64,000 bases of DNA. It comes from Legionella taurinensis. Lineage in GTDB: Bacteria; Pseudomonadota; Gammaproteobacteria; Legionellales; Legionellaceae. The position numbers and the translations under genes were made by a program. The notes beneath the pieces are model-generated. The model made no database searches. It saw nothing but the letters and a program-made list of their open reading frames with translations, and was not told the origin of the DNA. The stretch spans positions 248,001 to 312,000 of the forward strand of contig NZ_UGOZ01000001.1 of NCBI RefSeq assembly GCF_900452865.1, in the 5' to 3' direction. Of the stretch, positions 1-7,824 are shown one piece after another (positions within the stretch are counted from its first letter, which is position 1; every line of letters begins with the position of its first letter).

Positions 1-251
1 CCCGTAATATCCTCCTGCATCAGGATCCGTTTCAACTCGATGATGAGGAACTTGATTTTACTTACAAATCCCATGAGGAAGCCTGCAAAGTGTTGAGTAA
101 AACCCCGCCTAACCGCTACACATTCGAAAGCTTGACCGGAGGCAGTTTGATTGAGGATTTTGAAAAAGCCATAGACAAATTGAACAAGGACAACCTGACA
201 CCGGGGATGACTAAAAATGTCATGCCCATTTCTTCCCGTGCCAAACATTAA
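1..251 (+). CDS. 3' end of an unknown protein (partial)
   Basis: An open frame runs in from the left edge and ends at TAA 249-251. The visible 82 residues are hydrophilic and rich in Lys, Asp, Asn and Glu, with no membrane segment or motif I recognise. The end (SSRAKH) is basic. The first complete codon is at position 3. Codon use looks like that of the following genes, so it is probably the C-terminal part of a real gene whose start lies outside the window. No function can be assigned. Confidence 0.6.
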   Translation, partial: RNILLHQDPFQLDDEELDFTYKSHEEACKVLSKTPPNRYTFESLTGGSLIEDFEKAIDKLNKDNLTPGMTKNVMPISSRAKH

Positions 252-274
252 CATCCACGCCGCAACGTATTATA

Positions 275-299
275 GTTAGTGTCTTTCACTAACAAGGAA
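275..299 (+). promoter_or_regulatory. Inverted repeat abutting the ribosome binding site of the DUF2490 gene
   Basis: GTTAGTG (275-281) and CACTAAC (287-293) form perfect 7-base arms around a 5-base loop. The ribosome binding site AAGGAA (294-299) follows immediately, ahead of the TTG start at 305. A possible -10 (TATAGT, 271-276) overlaps the left arm. It could be an operator or an mRNA hairpin next to the Shine-Dalgarno; it is too AT-rich to be a convincing terminator. Confidence 0.3.
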
Positions 300-304
300 C
301 TGAT

Positions 305-1012
305 TTGAAATTAGGCAAATTACCCGCCGTCAGACTAATCAGCGGCTTGTTCATTGGGTTGATGGTCGGGCAAGCGATGGCCGCTTTACCCACGCACGAC
401 ATGCAGGTCTGGACTAATCTCACTGCCAACGGCCCGTTGAGTTCAAAAACGCCAAAAATCAAATACTGGCTCGAGGCGCAGCCGCGTTTTGGCGAGGATG
501 TCTCGCGGTTGTCGCAAGTGCTGTTGCGGCCTGGTTTAGGGTATGCCTTGACGCCTACCACCAGTATCTGGGCAGGCTATGCCTGGATTTATACCACCTT
601 GCCCTTTGCAAGCCCGTCGTTTGATGAAAACCGCACCTGGCAGCAACTGTTATGGAGCCGAAAGTTTAATTCGGTTCGTCTAGTCAGCCGTACACGGCTG
701 GAGCAACGCTTCATTCAGCAGAATATTCACGTCGCCTGGCGTTTCCGGCAGTTTTTTAAAGCGGAAATTCCTTTGCCGAAACAACCGGCATTCTCGGGGA
801 TTGTGAGCAACGAAGTGTTCATTCACCTGAATGATTTTAACCGTAACAACAATCAGGGGTTTGATCAGAACCGTTTTTTTGTGGGTGTCGGTAAAGAACT
901 CACTCGTCATGTGAAAGCCGAGGCGGGCTACCTTAATCAGACAATAAGGCGCGTGAATGCCGCCGATTACAGCGGCAATTACCTGTCGTTGAATGTGTTA
1001 TGTAATTTTTAG
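305..1012 (+). CDS. DUF2490 family outer-membrane protein
   Basis: A 235-residue protein starting at TTG with AAGGAA six bases upstream. Residues 1-27 form a signal peptide ending in an AxA-type site (GQAMAALP). The rest alternates polar and hydrophobic residues as expected for beta strands, with many aromatics, and the chain ends in Phe, the usual C-terminal signature of an outer-membrane beta-barrel. Phrases such as YWLEAQPRFGED, the region around LSQVLLRPGLGY and RLEQRF match my knowledge of DUF2490 proteins, a family of uncharacterised barrels. It is probably monocistronic, since the preceding gene ends 53 bases earlier. Role unknown; a structural or permeability function is inference. 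Confidence 0.75.
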   Translation: MKLGKLPAVRLISGLFIGLMVGQAMAALPTHDMQVWTNLTANGPLSSKTPKIKYWLEAQPRFGEDVSRLSQVLLRPGLGYALTPTTSIWAGYAWIYTTLPFASPSFDENRTWQQLLWSRKFNSVRLVSRTRLEQRFIQQNIHVAWRFRQFFKAEIPLPKQPAFSGIVSNEVFIHLNDFNRNNNQGFDQNRFFVGVGKELTRHVKAEAGYLNQTIRRVNAADYSGNYLSLNVLCNF

Positions 1013-1055
1013 GCTGAACTCCTGGTGAAGTCAGGAGACGCAACGCGGAAGTACA

Positions 1056-1688
1056 ATGAGCAGCAATTATTTTGAAAGCCCTTTCAAAGGCATTCCTTTA
1101 AGTGAACAAGTCACCAATCCCAATATCCTTGTTGGCCGGTACAGTTATTATTCCGGTTATTACCATGGGCATTCTTTTGATGACTGTGCCCGTTATTTAA
1201 TGCCGGATGAGGACCATGTCGACAAGCTCATTATCGGCAGCTTTTGTTCTATTGGCACCGGTGCCTCGTTTATGATGGCGGGTAATCAGGGGCATCGCAT
1301 GGACTGGATCAGTACCTTTCCTTTTTTCTACACCGAGGAGTCTGTGTTTGCCAAAGCCGTGGACGGGTATCGTCCTGCTGGCGATACGGTGGTTGGCCAT
1401 GACGTGTGGATTGGTGCGGAAGCCATGATTATGCCGGGGATTCAAATCGGCCATGGCGCGATCATAGGCAGCCGTGCTGTCGTAACCCGACACGTTGAAC
1501 CGTACAGCATCGTCGCTGGCAATCCGGCGCGTCTTATCCGTAAGCGGTTTAATGAGCACGACATTCAGCGATTGCTGGAAATGGCCTGGTGGGATTGGCC
1601 GACTCCTCGTTTGTCGGAAGCCATGAAATGCTTATGTGCCAGCGACATCGACGCACTGTATACCTTCTGGCAATCCTGGCGTACTTGA
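1056..1688 (+). CDS. CatB-type hexapeptide acyltransferase (xenobiotic acetyltransferase family)
   Basis: A 210-residue protein, the usual length of type B chloramphenicol acetyltransferases (Vat/CatB). The [15 protein letters not shown] segment near residue 75 carries the family's catalytic His, and left-handed beta-helix hexapeptide turns follow ([31 protein letters not shown]), ending in [12 protein letters not shown]. The family transfers acetyl from acetyl-CoA to a hydroxyl of antibiotics or sugars in the cytoplasm as a trimer. Chromosomal members among housekeeping genes often have unknown substrates, so drug resistance should not be assumed. A ribosome binding site (AGGAG) lies at 1035-1039, somewhat far from the ATG. 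Confidence 0.85.
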   Translation: MSSNYFESPFKGIPLSEQVTNPNILVGRYSYYSGYYHGHSFDDCARYLMPDEDHVDKLIIGSFCSIGTGASFMMAGNQGHRMDWISTFPFFYTEESVFAKAVDGYRPAGDTVVGHDVWIGAEAMIMPGIQIGHGAIIGSRAVVTRHVEPYSIVAGNPARLIRKRFNEHDIQRLLEMAWWDWPTPRLSEAMKCLCASDIDALYTFWQSWRT

Positions 1689-1764
1689 AATGCAAAACGA
1701 ATGGTGTTAAAAACCTGACGGTGACTTTGGACGCATTTTTGGTGAATTTTTTATCAAAATGAGG

Positions 1765-1770
1765 TAGAAT
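1765..1770 (+). promoter_or_regulatory. Likely -10 box of the M14-like gene
   Basis: TAGAAT matches five of six consensus bases. It predicts transcription from about 1777, giving a leader of only about 12 bases before ATG 1789. No strong -35 is obvious. Confidence 0.35.
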
Positions 1771-1788
1771 GGCATTCCTGTTCACTGG

Positions 1789-2505
1789 ATGTCCATGACA
1801 ATGACGTTAAACGGTTTAGTGTTTCTCTTTATGGTTATCAATGGTTTAATACATACCGACGTGCACACGGTTAAACTCGGGGATACGCCGGTTAAAATCG
1901 TGAAGCAGCAGGGCAAGGGAAAAACCTTTGTTCATTTGCATGAAAATGAAACCACCGCACTCATGGCGGCTCAATATTATGTCAATAAAGAGGGCGGTAC
2001 CCTCATCACATTAAAACACTCCGGCCAGCGTAACATTGTTTTCCATCTGCACAAGGTGAAATATGAATTTGACCCTAACCGTATTTTTACGGAAACGGGC
2101 ATTAAAAAAACCTTGCAGCAATACGGGCACTATTCGCTGGCAGCCCACCAGGAAGTGAGCCGGTTTGCTTCAGCGATTAAACACTTAATCCCCAAAGGCA
2201 AGGTGATTGCAGTCCACAACAACAGGGACTATTCCATTCGTGAATATTTTCCAAAACATCCGTTGGCCCGGGATGCCAAAGCCATTAATTACCATCCCAA
2301 CAGCAATTACCGCAATTTTTATTTTGTGACGCAGCCCCGGGAATTTGAACGATTGAAGAAACTTCAATTCAATGTGGCTTTGCAGTCGCCCAAAGCCCAG
2401 GATGATGGTTCCCTCTCATATTATCTGGGTACAAAAAATTACATTAATATCGAATCCGCTTATGGCCAGTTGAGCGCACAGCTTAAAATGCTTTATCATG
2501 CCTGA
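1789..2505 (+). CDS. Small exported protein with M14 zinc-peptidase-like motifs
   Basis: A 238-residue protein with a hydrophobic N-terminus (about residues 7-21, signal peptide or anchor). I do not recognise a named family, but several motifs appear in the order and rough spacing of the M14 carboxypeptidase/AstE fold: HxxE at H51-E54 (two zinc ligands), DPNR at 95-98 (like the NR substrate-binding motif), a possible third zinc ligand at H143 (AVHNN), and a possible catalytic Glu at E222 (YINIESAYG). It is shorter than typical carboxypeptidases and nearer the compact amidase members. If active, it would hydrolyse an amide bond, perhaps in the periplasm. ATG codons at 1795 and 1801 are alternative starts, and no start has a strong ribosome binding site. 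Confidence 0.6.
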   Translation: MSMTMTLNGLVFLFMVINGLIHTDVHTVKLGDTPVKIVKQQGKGKTFVHLHENETTALMAAQYYVNKEGGTLITLKHSGQRNIVFHLHKVKYEFDPNRIFTETGIKKTLQQYGHYSLAAHQEVSRFASAIKHLIPKGKVIAVHNNRDYSIREYFPKHPLARDAKAINYHPNSNYRNFYFVTQPREFERLKKLQFNVALQSPKAQDDGSLSYYLGTKNYINIESAYGQLSAQLKMLYHA

Positions 2506-2563
2506 CGGCTTGGCATAGCCCTCTTTTCAAGATAGGATTAAACTTTTGCACAGGGTAGGACGA

Positions 2564-3568
2564 ATGGAGCAGCTTGACGAGAAAGTGACATCGACACAGA
2601 CAACGATACAGCAGCAGATAGTGCAGCTCAGTTCGCATCTGAATGAGCGCATCCTGGGGCAAAAAGCCTTGGTCTCACGATTGTTGATAGCCCTGCTGGC
2701 GGATGGCCATTTGCTGGTCGAAGGCGCTCCCGGACTGGCTAAAACCCGGGCTGTCAAAGAGCTGTCGGCGTTGATTGAAGGCAGTTTTCATCGTATCCAA
2801 TTTACACCCGATTTACTGCCCGGCGACTTAACCGGTACCGATGTGTTCCATCCCGAAAATGGATCGTTTGTGTTTCAGCCCGGTCCCATTTTTCATCATC
2901 TTATTCTCGCCGATGAAATTAACCGTGCCCCTGCCAAGGTGCAATCGGCCCTGCTCGAAGCAATGGCTGAACGTCAGGTCACCATCGGCGGCAAAACCTA
3001 TCCTTTACCGGAACTGTTTTTGGTAATGGCGACTCAGAACCCCATTGAGCAGGAAGGGACTTACCCCTTACCCGAAGCCCAGCTGGATCGGTTTTTGATG
3101 TACGTCAAAATCGGTTATCCGGATGCTGACGTTGAGCATGATATTTTGTCATTAGCCCGCAAGGAAGCCCTGGGGGTGGATGGCGGCCAGCATAAATCAA
3201 TAGAACTCTTGACTCAGCGGGCCTTGTTTGAAGCACGCAGGCACGTGTTAAAAGTTCATACCAGCAGTGCACTGGAACATTACCTGGTGCAATTGGTGGT
3301 TGCTACCCGTAACCCCACGGCCTACAGTGACGAGTTGACACGCTGGCTGCGATTTGGTGCAAGCCCAAGAGCGACCATTGCGCTTGATCGCTGCGCCAAA
3401 GCGCATGCCTGGCTGTCCGGACGTGATTACGTGACGCCTGAGGATATTCATGTGATTGCCCATGACGTGTTGCGTCATCGCATTCTGCTGAGTTTTGAAG
3501 CGGAGGCCGAAGGTGTCAACAGTGATGATTTCATTGATGTTCTATTACGTCTGGTGGCAGTCCCCTAG
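2564..3568 (+). CDS. MoxR-family AAA+ ATPase of the Bat cluster
   Basis: A 334-residue MoxR ATPase. Walker A is GAPGLAKT (54-61), Walker B is LILADE (113-118), and the sensor region contains MATQNPIEQEGTYPLPEAQ. MoxR proteins act as ATP-driven chaperones, usually with von Willebrand factor A (VWA) domain partners; those partners are encoded directly downstream. I place the start at ATG 2564, preceded by GGGTAGGA (2552-2559), not at the in-frame TTG 2546, which would put this Shine-Dalgarno inside the gene. It is the first gene of a run of seven with gaps of at most 8 bases. The symbol moxR would be generic, so I leave it empty. Confidence 0.93.
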   Translation: MEQLDEKVTSTQTTIQQQIVQLSSHLNERILGQKALVSRLLIALLADGHLLVEGAPGLAKTRAVKELSALIEGSFHRIQFTPDLLPGDLTGTDVFHPENGSFVFQPGPIFHHLILADEINRAPAKVQSALLEAMAERQVTIGGKTYPLPELFLVMATQNPIEQEGTYPLPEAQLDRFLMYVKIGYPDADVEHDILSLARKEALGVDGGQHKSIELLTQRALFEARRHVLKVHTSSALEHYLVQLVVATRNPTAYSDELTRWLRFGASPRATIALDRCAKAHAWLSGRDYVTPEDIHVIAHDVLRHRILLSFEAEAEGVNSDDFIDVLLRLVAVP

Positions 3569-3576
3569 GAGGTTCG

Positions 3577-4488
3577 ATGACCGACGGTGTTATTGCTCCC
3601 CTTAATGAACTGATCGATTTAAGGCGGTATGCGCGCAAAATCCATTATAAACCCGGTCACAGTACCGTGAGTGCGGGCAATCATTTGTCCAGACTGCGCG
3701 GCCGGGGCATGGATTTTTCCGAAGTAAGAAATTATCAGGCCGGCGATGAAATACGCCACATGGAATGGCGGGTAACCGCCCGCACGGGCCGTCCCCACAT
3801 TAAAATTTATCAGGAAGAGCGTGAGCGTCCGGTGGTTATCCTGTCGGATTTCAATCCCTCCATGTATTTTGGTACCCGCGTGGCGTTTAAATCCGTGCTG
3901 GCCGCCCGCTTGGCTGCTTTAATTGCCTGGACTGCGGTCAGGCAGGGTGATCGCGTCGGTGGTCTGGTTTATTCGGCCAACCGGCATGATGAATTCATGC
4001 CACGCAGCCGTGACGCGGGTATTTTACCTTGGCTTGCCTCCCTGAGCGACTACACAAGTCAAGGGATGAATCCCACGAAAGCGGAACCGCGCCTGTTGAG
4101 CGACGCCTTGCTGCGTCTGCGGCGCGTGACCCGGCCGGGCAGTATTTTAGTGTTGATTAGCGATTTTTATCATGTGGACGCCGACAGTGAAAAGCACTTG
4201 AGCCGGCTGCGTGCTCATAATGACATCCTCATTTATCACGTCTGCGATGCGCTGGAATTAAATCCGCCAAAGCCGGATGTGTATGCGATCACCAACGGTG
4301 GAGAGGAAATTTTAGTCGATACCCGCATCCATCGTGTCAGTGAGGATTACCGTCATTATTGCCAACAGCGATTATTGAATCTGCAGGCCCTTTGCAAACG
4401 CCTGCAGATTCAATGCGTGACTGTCACGGCGGAGCAGGATCTGGCCCAATTGGTGAGACAGACTTTCCCACGGAGGTCACGTGACTGA
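3577..4488 (+). CDS. DUF58 domain protein (Bat cluster)
   Basis: A 303-residue cytosolic protein. The DUF58 core is clear: RGRGMDFSEVRNYQAGDEIR (about residues 41-60) followed by HMEWRVTARTGRPHIK, then a VWA-like half with VVILSDF and VLISDF strands. DUF58 proteins are normally encoded with MoxR and BatA/B and are thought to be partners or substrates of the MoxR ATPase. It starts 8 bases after the moxR stop, with AGGAGG (3567-3572) close upstream, and its end overlaps the next start by 8 bases, so the genes are cotranscribed and probably translationally coupled. Confidence 0.93.
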   Translation: MTDGVIAPLNELIDLRRYARKIHYKPGHSTVSAGNHLSRLRGRGMDFSEVRNYQAGDEIRHMEWRVTARTGRPHIKIYQEERERPVVILSDFNPSMYFGTRVAFKSVLAARLAALIAWTAVRQGDRVGGLVYSANRHDEFMPRSRDAGILPWLASLSDYTSQGMNPTKAEPRLLSDALLRLRRVTRPGSILVLISDFYHVDADSEKHLSRLRAHNDILIYHVCDALELNPPKPDVYAITNGGEEILVDTRIHRVSEDYRHYCQQRLLNLQALCKRLQIQCVTVTAEQDLAQLVRQTFPRRSRD

Positions 4489-4966
4489 GCCGCAACCGCT
4501 TAGCCAATTGCGCGATATCCATTTACCGGATCCGGTGAACTGGTGGCCTCTGGCGCCAGGATGGTATCTTTTAATGGGGATAGCCTTCATTGGCGTTATG
4601 GTATTGACCGGGTTTATTTACCGGTACTATGCCAATGGCCGGGCCAAACGACAGGCATTAAAATTGCTGGCGGTCTACCAACAGGATTATTTACGTGACG
4701 GCGACAGCCAGTCAGCCAGCGCCAAAGTGTCTGAGTTGTTACGCCGTGTGGCGCTGGTTTATTTCCCGCGCGAGCAGGTGGCCAGCCTTAAAGGCGACGA
4801 ATGGCTTGCTTTTTTAAACCGGACGGGGCAAAACATCAATTTCAATGCCGTGCGGGACTGTCTATTGGAATTACCCTATCAAACGCAGGGCGATGTGAAT
4901 GTCAAACCCTTGCTCTCGCGTGCAAAAGCCTGGATACAACAAAGGGGGGCGCCATGTTCCAGTTAG
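4481..4966 (+). CDS. DUF4381 membrane protein (Bat cluster)
   Basis: A 161-residue protein with a GTG start, strong GGAGGT directly upstream, and an 8-base overlap with the DUF58 gene. The N-terminal LRDIHLPDPVNWWPLAPGWY signature (about residues 9-28) precedes a single membrane segment (about 28-48). The rest is a cytosolic helical domain with ELLRRVALVYFPRE and GDEWLAFL, typical of DUF4381. Members occur almost only in MoxR/Bat clusters. A scaffolding role at the inner membrane is inference. Confidence 0.88.
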   Translation: MTEPQPLSQLRDIHLPDPVNWWPLAPGWYLLMGIAFIGVMVLTGFIYRYYANGRAKRQALKLLAVYQQDYLRDGDSQSASAKVSELLRRVALVYFPREQVASLKGDEWLAFLNRTGQNINFNAVRDCLLELPYQTQGDVNVKPLLSRAKAWIQQRGAPCSS

Positions 4967-5982
4967 CTCAACCCTTAATCCTTTTGTTGTTACCGCTGCC
5001 GATTCTGATTTGGTTCTGTGTGCCTCGAGCTGTTTTAGCGTTGCCGGCGGCCCTGCAGGTGCCTTTTTATGATGCCATGTACTCCATTGTGCAGCAGGAA
5101 AAACGCCTGCTTGCCAGCCAGGTGCGTTCGGGGTTGTTTTTAGCCATCTGGATTCTGCTGGTTGGTGCGGCGGCCGGCCCGCGGTGGGTCGGAAATCCTC
5201 TCCCCCTGGAAAGGGAAGGGCGCAACATCATGATGGTCCTTGATATTTCCGGCAGCATGGAATTAATGGACATGATACTGGATGGCCGGCCAGTGAACCG
5301 CTTGACCGTGGTAAAGCGCAGCGCGGAACAGTTCATCAGCGAACGGGCGGGCGATAAAATTGGTCTGATTCTGTTTGGCACCCGGGCTTACCTGCAAACG
5401 CCATTAACCTATGATCTTCACAGTGTATTGATGCGTATTGAAGATGCCACCATTGGCCTCGCAGGAAAAACAACCTCCATTGGCGATGCCTTGGGATTGG
5501 CTGTCAAACGCCTGCAAAATGTGCCGCCTCAGGGCCGGGTGATTATTTTATTAACGGATGGCGCCAACACTTCCGGCATGTTGCTGCCTTTAAAAGCCGC
5601 TGAGTTAGCCGCGGCCGATCACATCAAAGTTTACACCATCGGTCTGGGTTCCGAGGGCAATGTGCAATCATTGAATAATGTGTTTTTAGGCATGGGCACA
5701 GGATCTGATCTGGACGAAGACACCCTGAAGAAAATTGCCGAAGTTACCGGAGGTCATTATTTTCGCGCCACGGATCCTCAATCGCTGCAGTCTATTTATG
5801 AAAAAATCAATCAATTGGAAACCATTTCCCAGGATGAGGTGAGCATAAGGCCCGAGCAGGATTATTACCCGTGGTTGCTTGCTATCGCTTTGGCCTTGTT
5901 TTTATACTGGTTTGCCGAGCGGGCCGGATTGTTCCGGTTGATCAGGAGTACCCCCTTGAAGGAGACTCGCCATGCTGGCTGA
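4954..5982 (+). CDS. batA: BatA-like VWA-domain inner-membrane protein
   Basis: A 342-residue protein. The long frame extends upstream, but the supported start is ATG 4954, with AAAGGGGGG just before it and a 13-base overlap with the DUF4381 gene. The chain begins with two membrane helices (about residues 5-25 and 50-70), then a VWA domain with an intact metal-ion-dependent adhesion site (MIDAS) DISGSM (about 96-101) and the downstream Thr/Asp strands, and ends in a membrane helix (about 306-326). This is the standard BatA layout. In other bacteria the Bat proteins support oxidative or envelope stress tolerance; the mechanism is unsettled. It overlaps the next gene by 11 bases. Confidence 0.9.
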   Translation: MFQLAQPLILLLLPLPILIWFCVPRAVLALPAALQVPFYDAMYSIVQQEKRLLASQVRSGLFLAIWILLVGAAAGPRWVGNPLPLEREGRNIMMVLDISGSMELMDMILDGRPVNRLTVVKRSAEQFISERAGDKIGLILFGTRAYLQTPLTYDLHSVLMRIEDATIGLAGKTTSIGDALGLAVKRLQNVPPQGRVIILLTDGANTSGMLLPLKAAELAAADHIKVYTIGLGSEGNVQSLNNVFLGMGTGSDLDEDTLKKIAEVTGGHYFRATDPQSLQSIYEKINQLETISQDEVSIRPEQDYYPWLLAIALALFLYWFAERAGLFRLIRSTPLKETRHAG

Positions 5983-6907
5983 TCTGCATTTTTTGCGGCC
6001 CTGGTGGCTACTGACCCTTGCCCCGCTCTTATTACTGGCCGCTCAATTGTGGCGCAGTAACGCCCGACTGGATGCCTGGTCTTCCGTGTGTGATCGCCAT
6101 TTGTTATCCCATTTAATCGTGTCCAAAGGAGACAACAAACGGCATTGGGCCATCCTGTCTCTTTTTTTAAGTGCCTTATGCCTTATCATCAGTCTGGCCG
6201 GTCCTGCGTTCCAAAAATTGCCTGTGCCATCCTATCACCGCATACAGCCTCGCGTTCTGGTTTTAGATATGTCGGATGCCATGCTGGAGCGGGATTTGAC
6301 CCCGGACAGGTTAACGCGTGCCAAATTTAAATTGCATGATTTGTTTTCCCGGACTGACATCGGCCAAACCGGGTTGGTGGTGTATACCGGTGAGCCCTTT
6401 ATCGTATCGCCTTTGACTGACGATGCTCAGACCATTGATTCCCTCCTATCCTCCCTGACGCCGGATATTATGCCGGTTGGTGGTCAAAAGCTGGATACTG
6501 CCTTGCAACAGGCTGGGCAGTTGATTACCCAGGCAGGATTTAATCAGGGTCAGATTCTGGTATTAACGGCGGAGTCGCCGAGCAGCGAAGCCATTAAAGA
6601 AGCAGCCAACCTGGCGAAGCAGTCTATTTTTACCTCGGTCATGCCCGTTGTTGGCGGCAATGCATCCATTAATCCTCTTTTTCAGGAGCTGGCAAACGCA
6701 GGCAAAGGGCAGGTTATTCCTTTTAGCAACAATGTCAGCGATTTGGATGATTGGCTGAATGCTTCGTCAGGAGGTCAGCAATACAATCTGGACGAACAAA
6801 ACTTAATCCCGGTTTGGCGTGATGACGGACGCTGGTTTTTAATTCCAGCTTTGATCTTTTTATTGCCGGTATTCAGACGGGGCTGGTTACAAAGGATAGA
6901 ATCATGA
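5972..6907 (+). CDS. batB: BatB-like VWA-domain inner-membrane protein with altered MIDAS
   Basis: A 311-residue protein with the same plan as BatA: an N-terminal hydrophobic region, a second membrane helix around residues 55-75, a VWA domain and a C-terminal membrane helix (about 283-303). The MIDAS motif reads DMSDAM, so the second Ser of DxSxS is Ala, which may weaken metal binding. The domain otherwise keeps strands such as GLVVYTGEPFIVSPLTDD. It starts inside batA (11-base overlap) and overlaps the next gene by 4 bases (ATGA). BatA and BatB commonly pair; here BatA has the intact site and BatB the altered one. Confidence 0.88.
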   Translation: MLADLHFLRPWWLLTLAPLLLLAAQLWRSNARLDAWSSVCDRHLLSHLIVSKGDNKRHWAILSLFLSALCLIISLAGPAFQKLPVPSYHRIQPRVLVLDMSDAMLERDLTPDRLTRAKFKLHDLFSRTDIGQTGLVVYTGEPFIVSPLTDDAQTIDSLLSSLTPDIMPVGGQKLDTALQQAGQLITQAGFNQGQILVLTAESPSSEAIKEAANLAKQSIFTSVMPVVGGNASINPLFQELANAGKGQVIPFSNNVSDLDDWLNASSGGQQYNLDEQNLIPVWRDDGRWFLIPALIFLLPVFRRGWLQRIES

Positions 6908-7824
6908 GAGCTGCGCTATTTTCGATCCTGCTGTTAAGCAGCGCGATGGTTCACGCGTTCAGTTGGCAGGATTTGTGGGCAACGGATGATCAGCAGGCCC
7001 AGACGCTGATGAACAAGGGGCAATACAAAAAAGCGCAGGAACGGTTTCAACAACCCGATTGGCAGGCAGCTGCGGCCTACCGTGCCGGTGATTATGAAGC
7101 AGCGGCTAAACAGTTCGGCGCTTTGGAAACCCAGCAGGGGTATTACAATCAAGGCAATGCGTTAGCCCATATGGGACGCTACGAGGAGGCTATAAAGGCC
7201 TACGATGACGCCTTGAGAATCAATCCCGGCGACGAGGATGCCCTGCATAATCGCCAGGTGGTCGAGGAGTTGTTGAAAAAGGATAAGGATAAGCAGCAAA
7301 ATCAGCAGGCCAATAATCAACAAAATCAGCAGAATCAGGATCAGCAGGGGAATAAGCAACAGGATCAGCAGAATCAGGATCAGCAGGGGAATAAGCAACA
7401 GGATCAGCAGAATCAGGGTCAGCAGGGGAATAATCAGCAAGACCAGCAGAGTCAGGATCAGCAGGGGAATAATCAGCAAGACCAGCAGAGTCAGGATCAG
7501 CAGGGGAATAATCAGCAGCACCAGCAGAATCAGAATCAACAGGGTAACGAACAGCAGGACCACCAAAATCAGGATCAGCAGAGCAACAATCAGGTGAAAC
7601 AGGACAAGACTCAGCAAAAGCAGCCTGCCCGCCAGGATAAAAATAAACAGGCTGATGAAGCGCTTAAACAAGCCGAGGTCAACAAGCAACAATCCGCAGA
7701 AAATCGCGAGAAGCAACAGGCGAAAGAGCAAATGTTAAATTTGATTCCCGATGATCCGGGCGGGCTAATGCGGGAAAAATTCCTGCGGGATCATTTAAAA
7801 AGAAAACGAGGGTGGTATCAATGA
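6904..7824 (+). CDS. TPR protein with long Gln-rich tandem repeat (BatC-like)
   Basis: A 306-residue exported protein with a signal peptide (residues 1-18, ending SAMVHA). TPR motifs follow, clearest in YYNQGNALAHMGRYEEAIKA and the next helix (about 79-120). Then comes a disordered segment made almost entirely of Gln, Asn, Asp and Gly with six full copies of a 13-residue unit (about 146-223), and a charged C-terminal part with NLIPDDPGGLMREKFLRDH. TPR proteins ending this way (BatC or BatB/C fusions) recur in Bat clusters and are thought to act periplasmically. The start overlaps batB (ATGA) and the stop overlaps batD (ATGA). Confidence 0.87.
   Translation: MRAALFSILLLSSAMVHAFSWQDLWATDDQQAQTLMNKGQYKKAQERFQQPDWQAAAAYRAGDYEAAAKQFGALETQQGYYNQGNALAHMGRYEEAIKAYDDALRINPGDEDALHNRQVVEELLKKDKDKQQNQQANNQQNQQNQDQQGNKQQDQQNQDQQGNKQQDQQNQGQQGNNQQDQQSQDQQGNNQQDQQSQDQQGNNQQHQQNQNQQGNEQQDHQNQDQQSNNQVKQDKTQQKQPARQDKNKQADEALKQAEVNKQQSAENREKQQAKEQMLNLIPDDPGGLMREKFLRDHLKRKRGWYQ
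7339..7572 (+). repeat. 39-bp coding tandem repeat (six copies)
   Basis: In-frame direct repeats of 39 bases encode the unit DQQGNKQQDQQNQ with variants (K/N/E, N/S, D/H/G). Copies begin at 7339, 7378, 7417, 7456, 7495 and 7534, with a partial seventh. Neighbouring copies are nearly identical at the DNA level, so copy number is likely to vary between strains. Confidence 0.9.

Noticed and set aside
1056-1688. Acquired chloramphenicol resistance gene
   Set aside because: The family includes CatB, but there is no mobile element or integron context and composition looks native. Called only as an acyltransferase.
7162-7731. Long minus-strand ORF of 189 codons, rich in Leu and Ile
   Set aside because: It is the antisense of the Gln-rich repeat (CAG/CAA read backwards as CTG/TTG). 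It has no ribosome binding site and lies inside a well supported operon.
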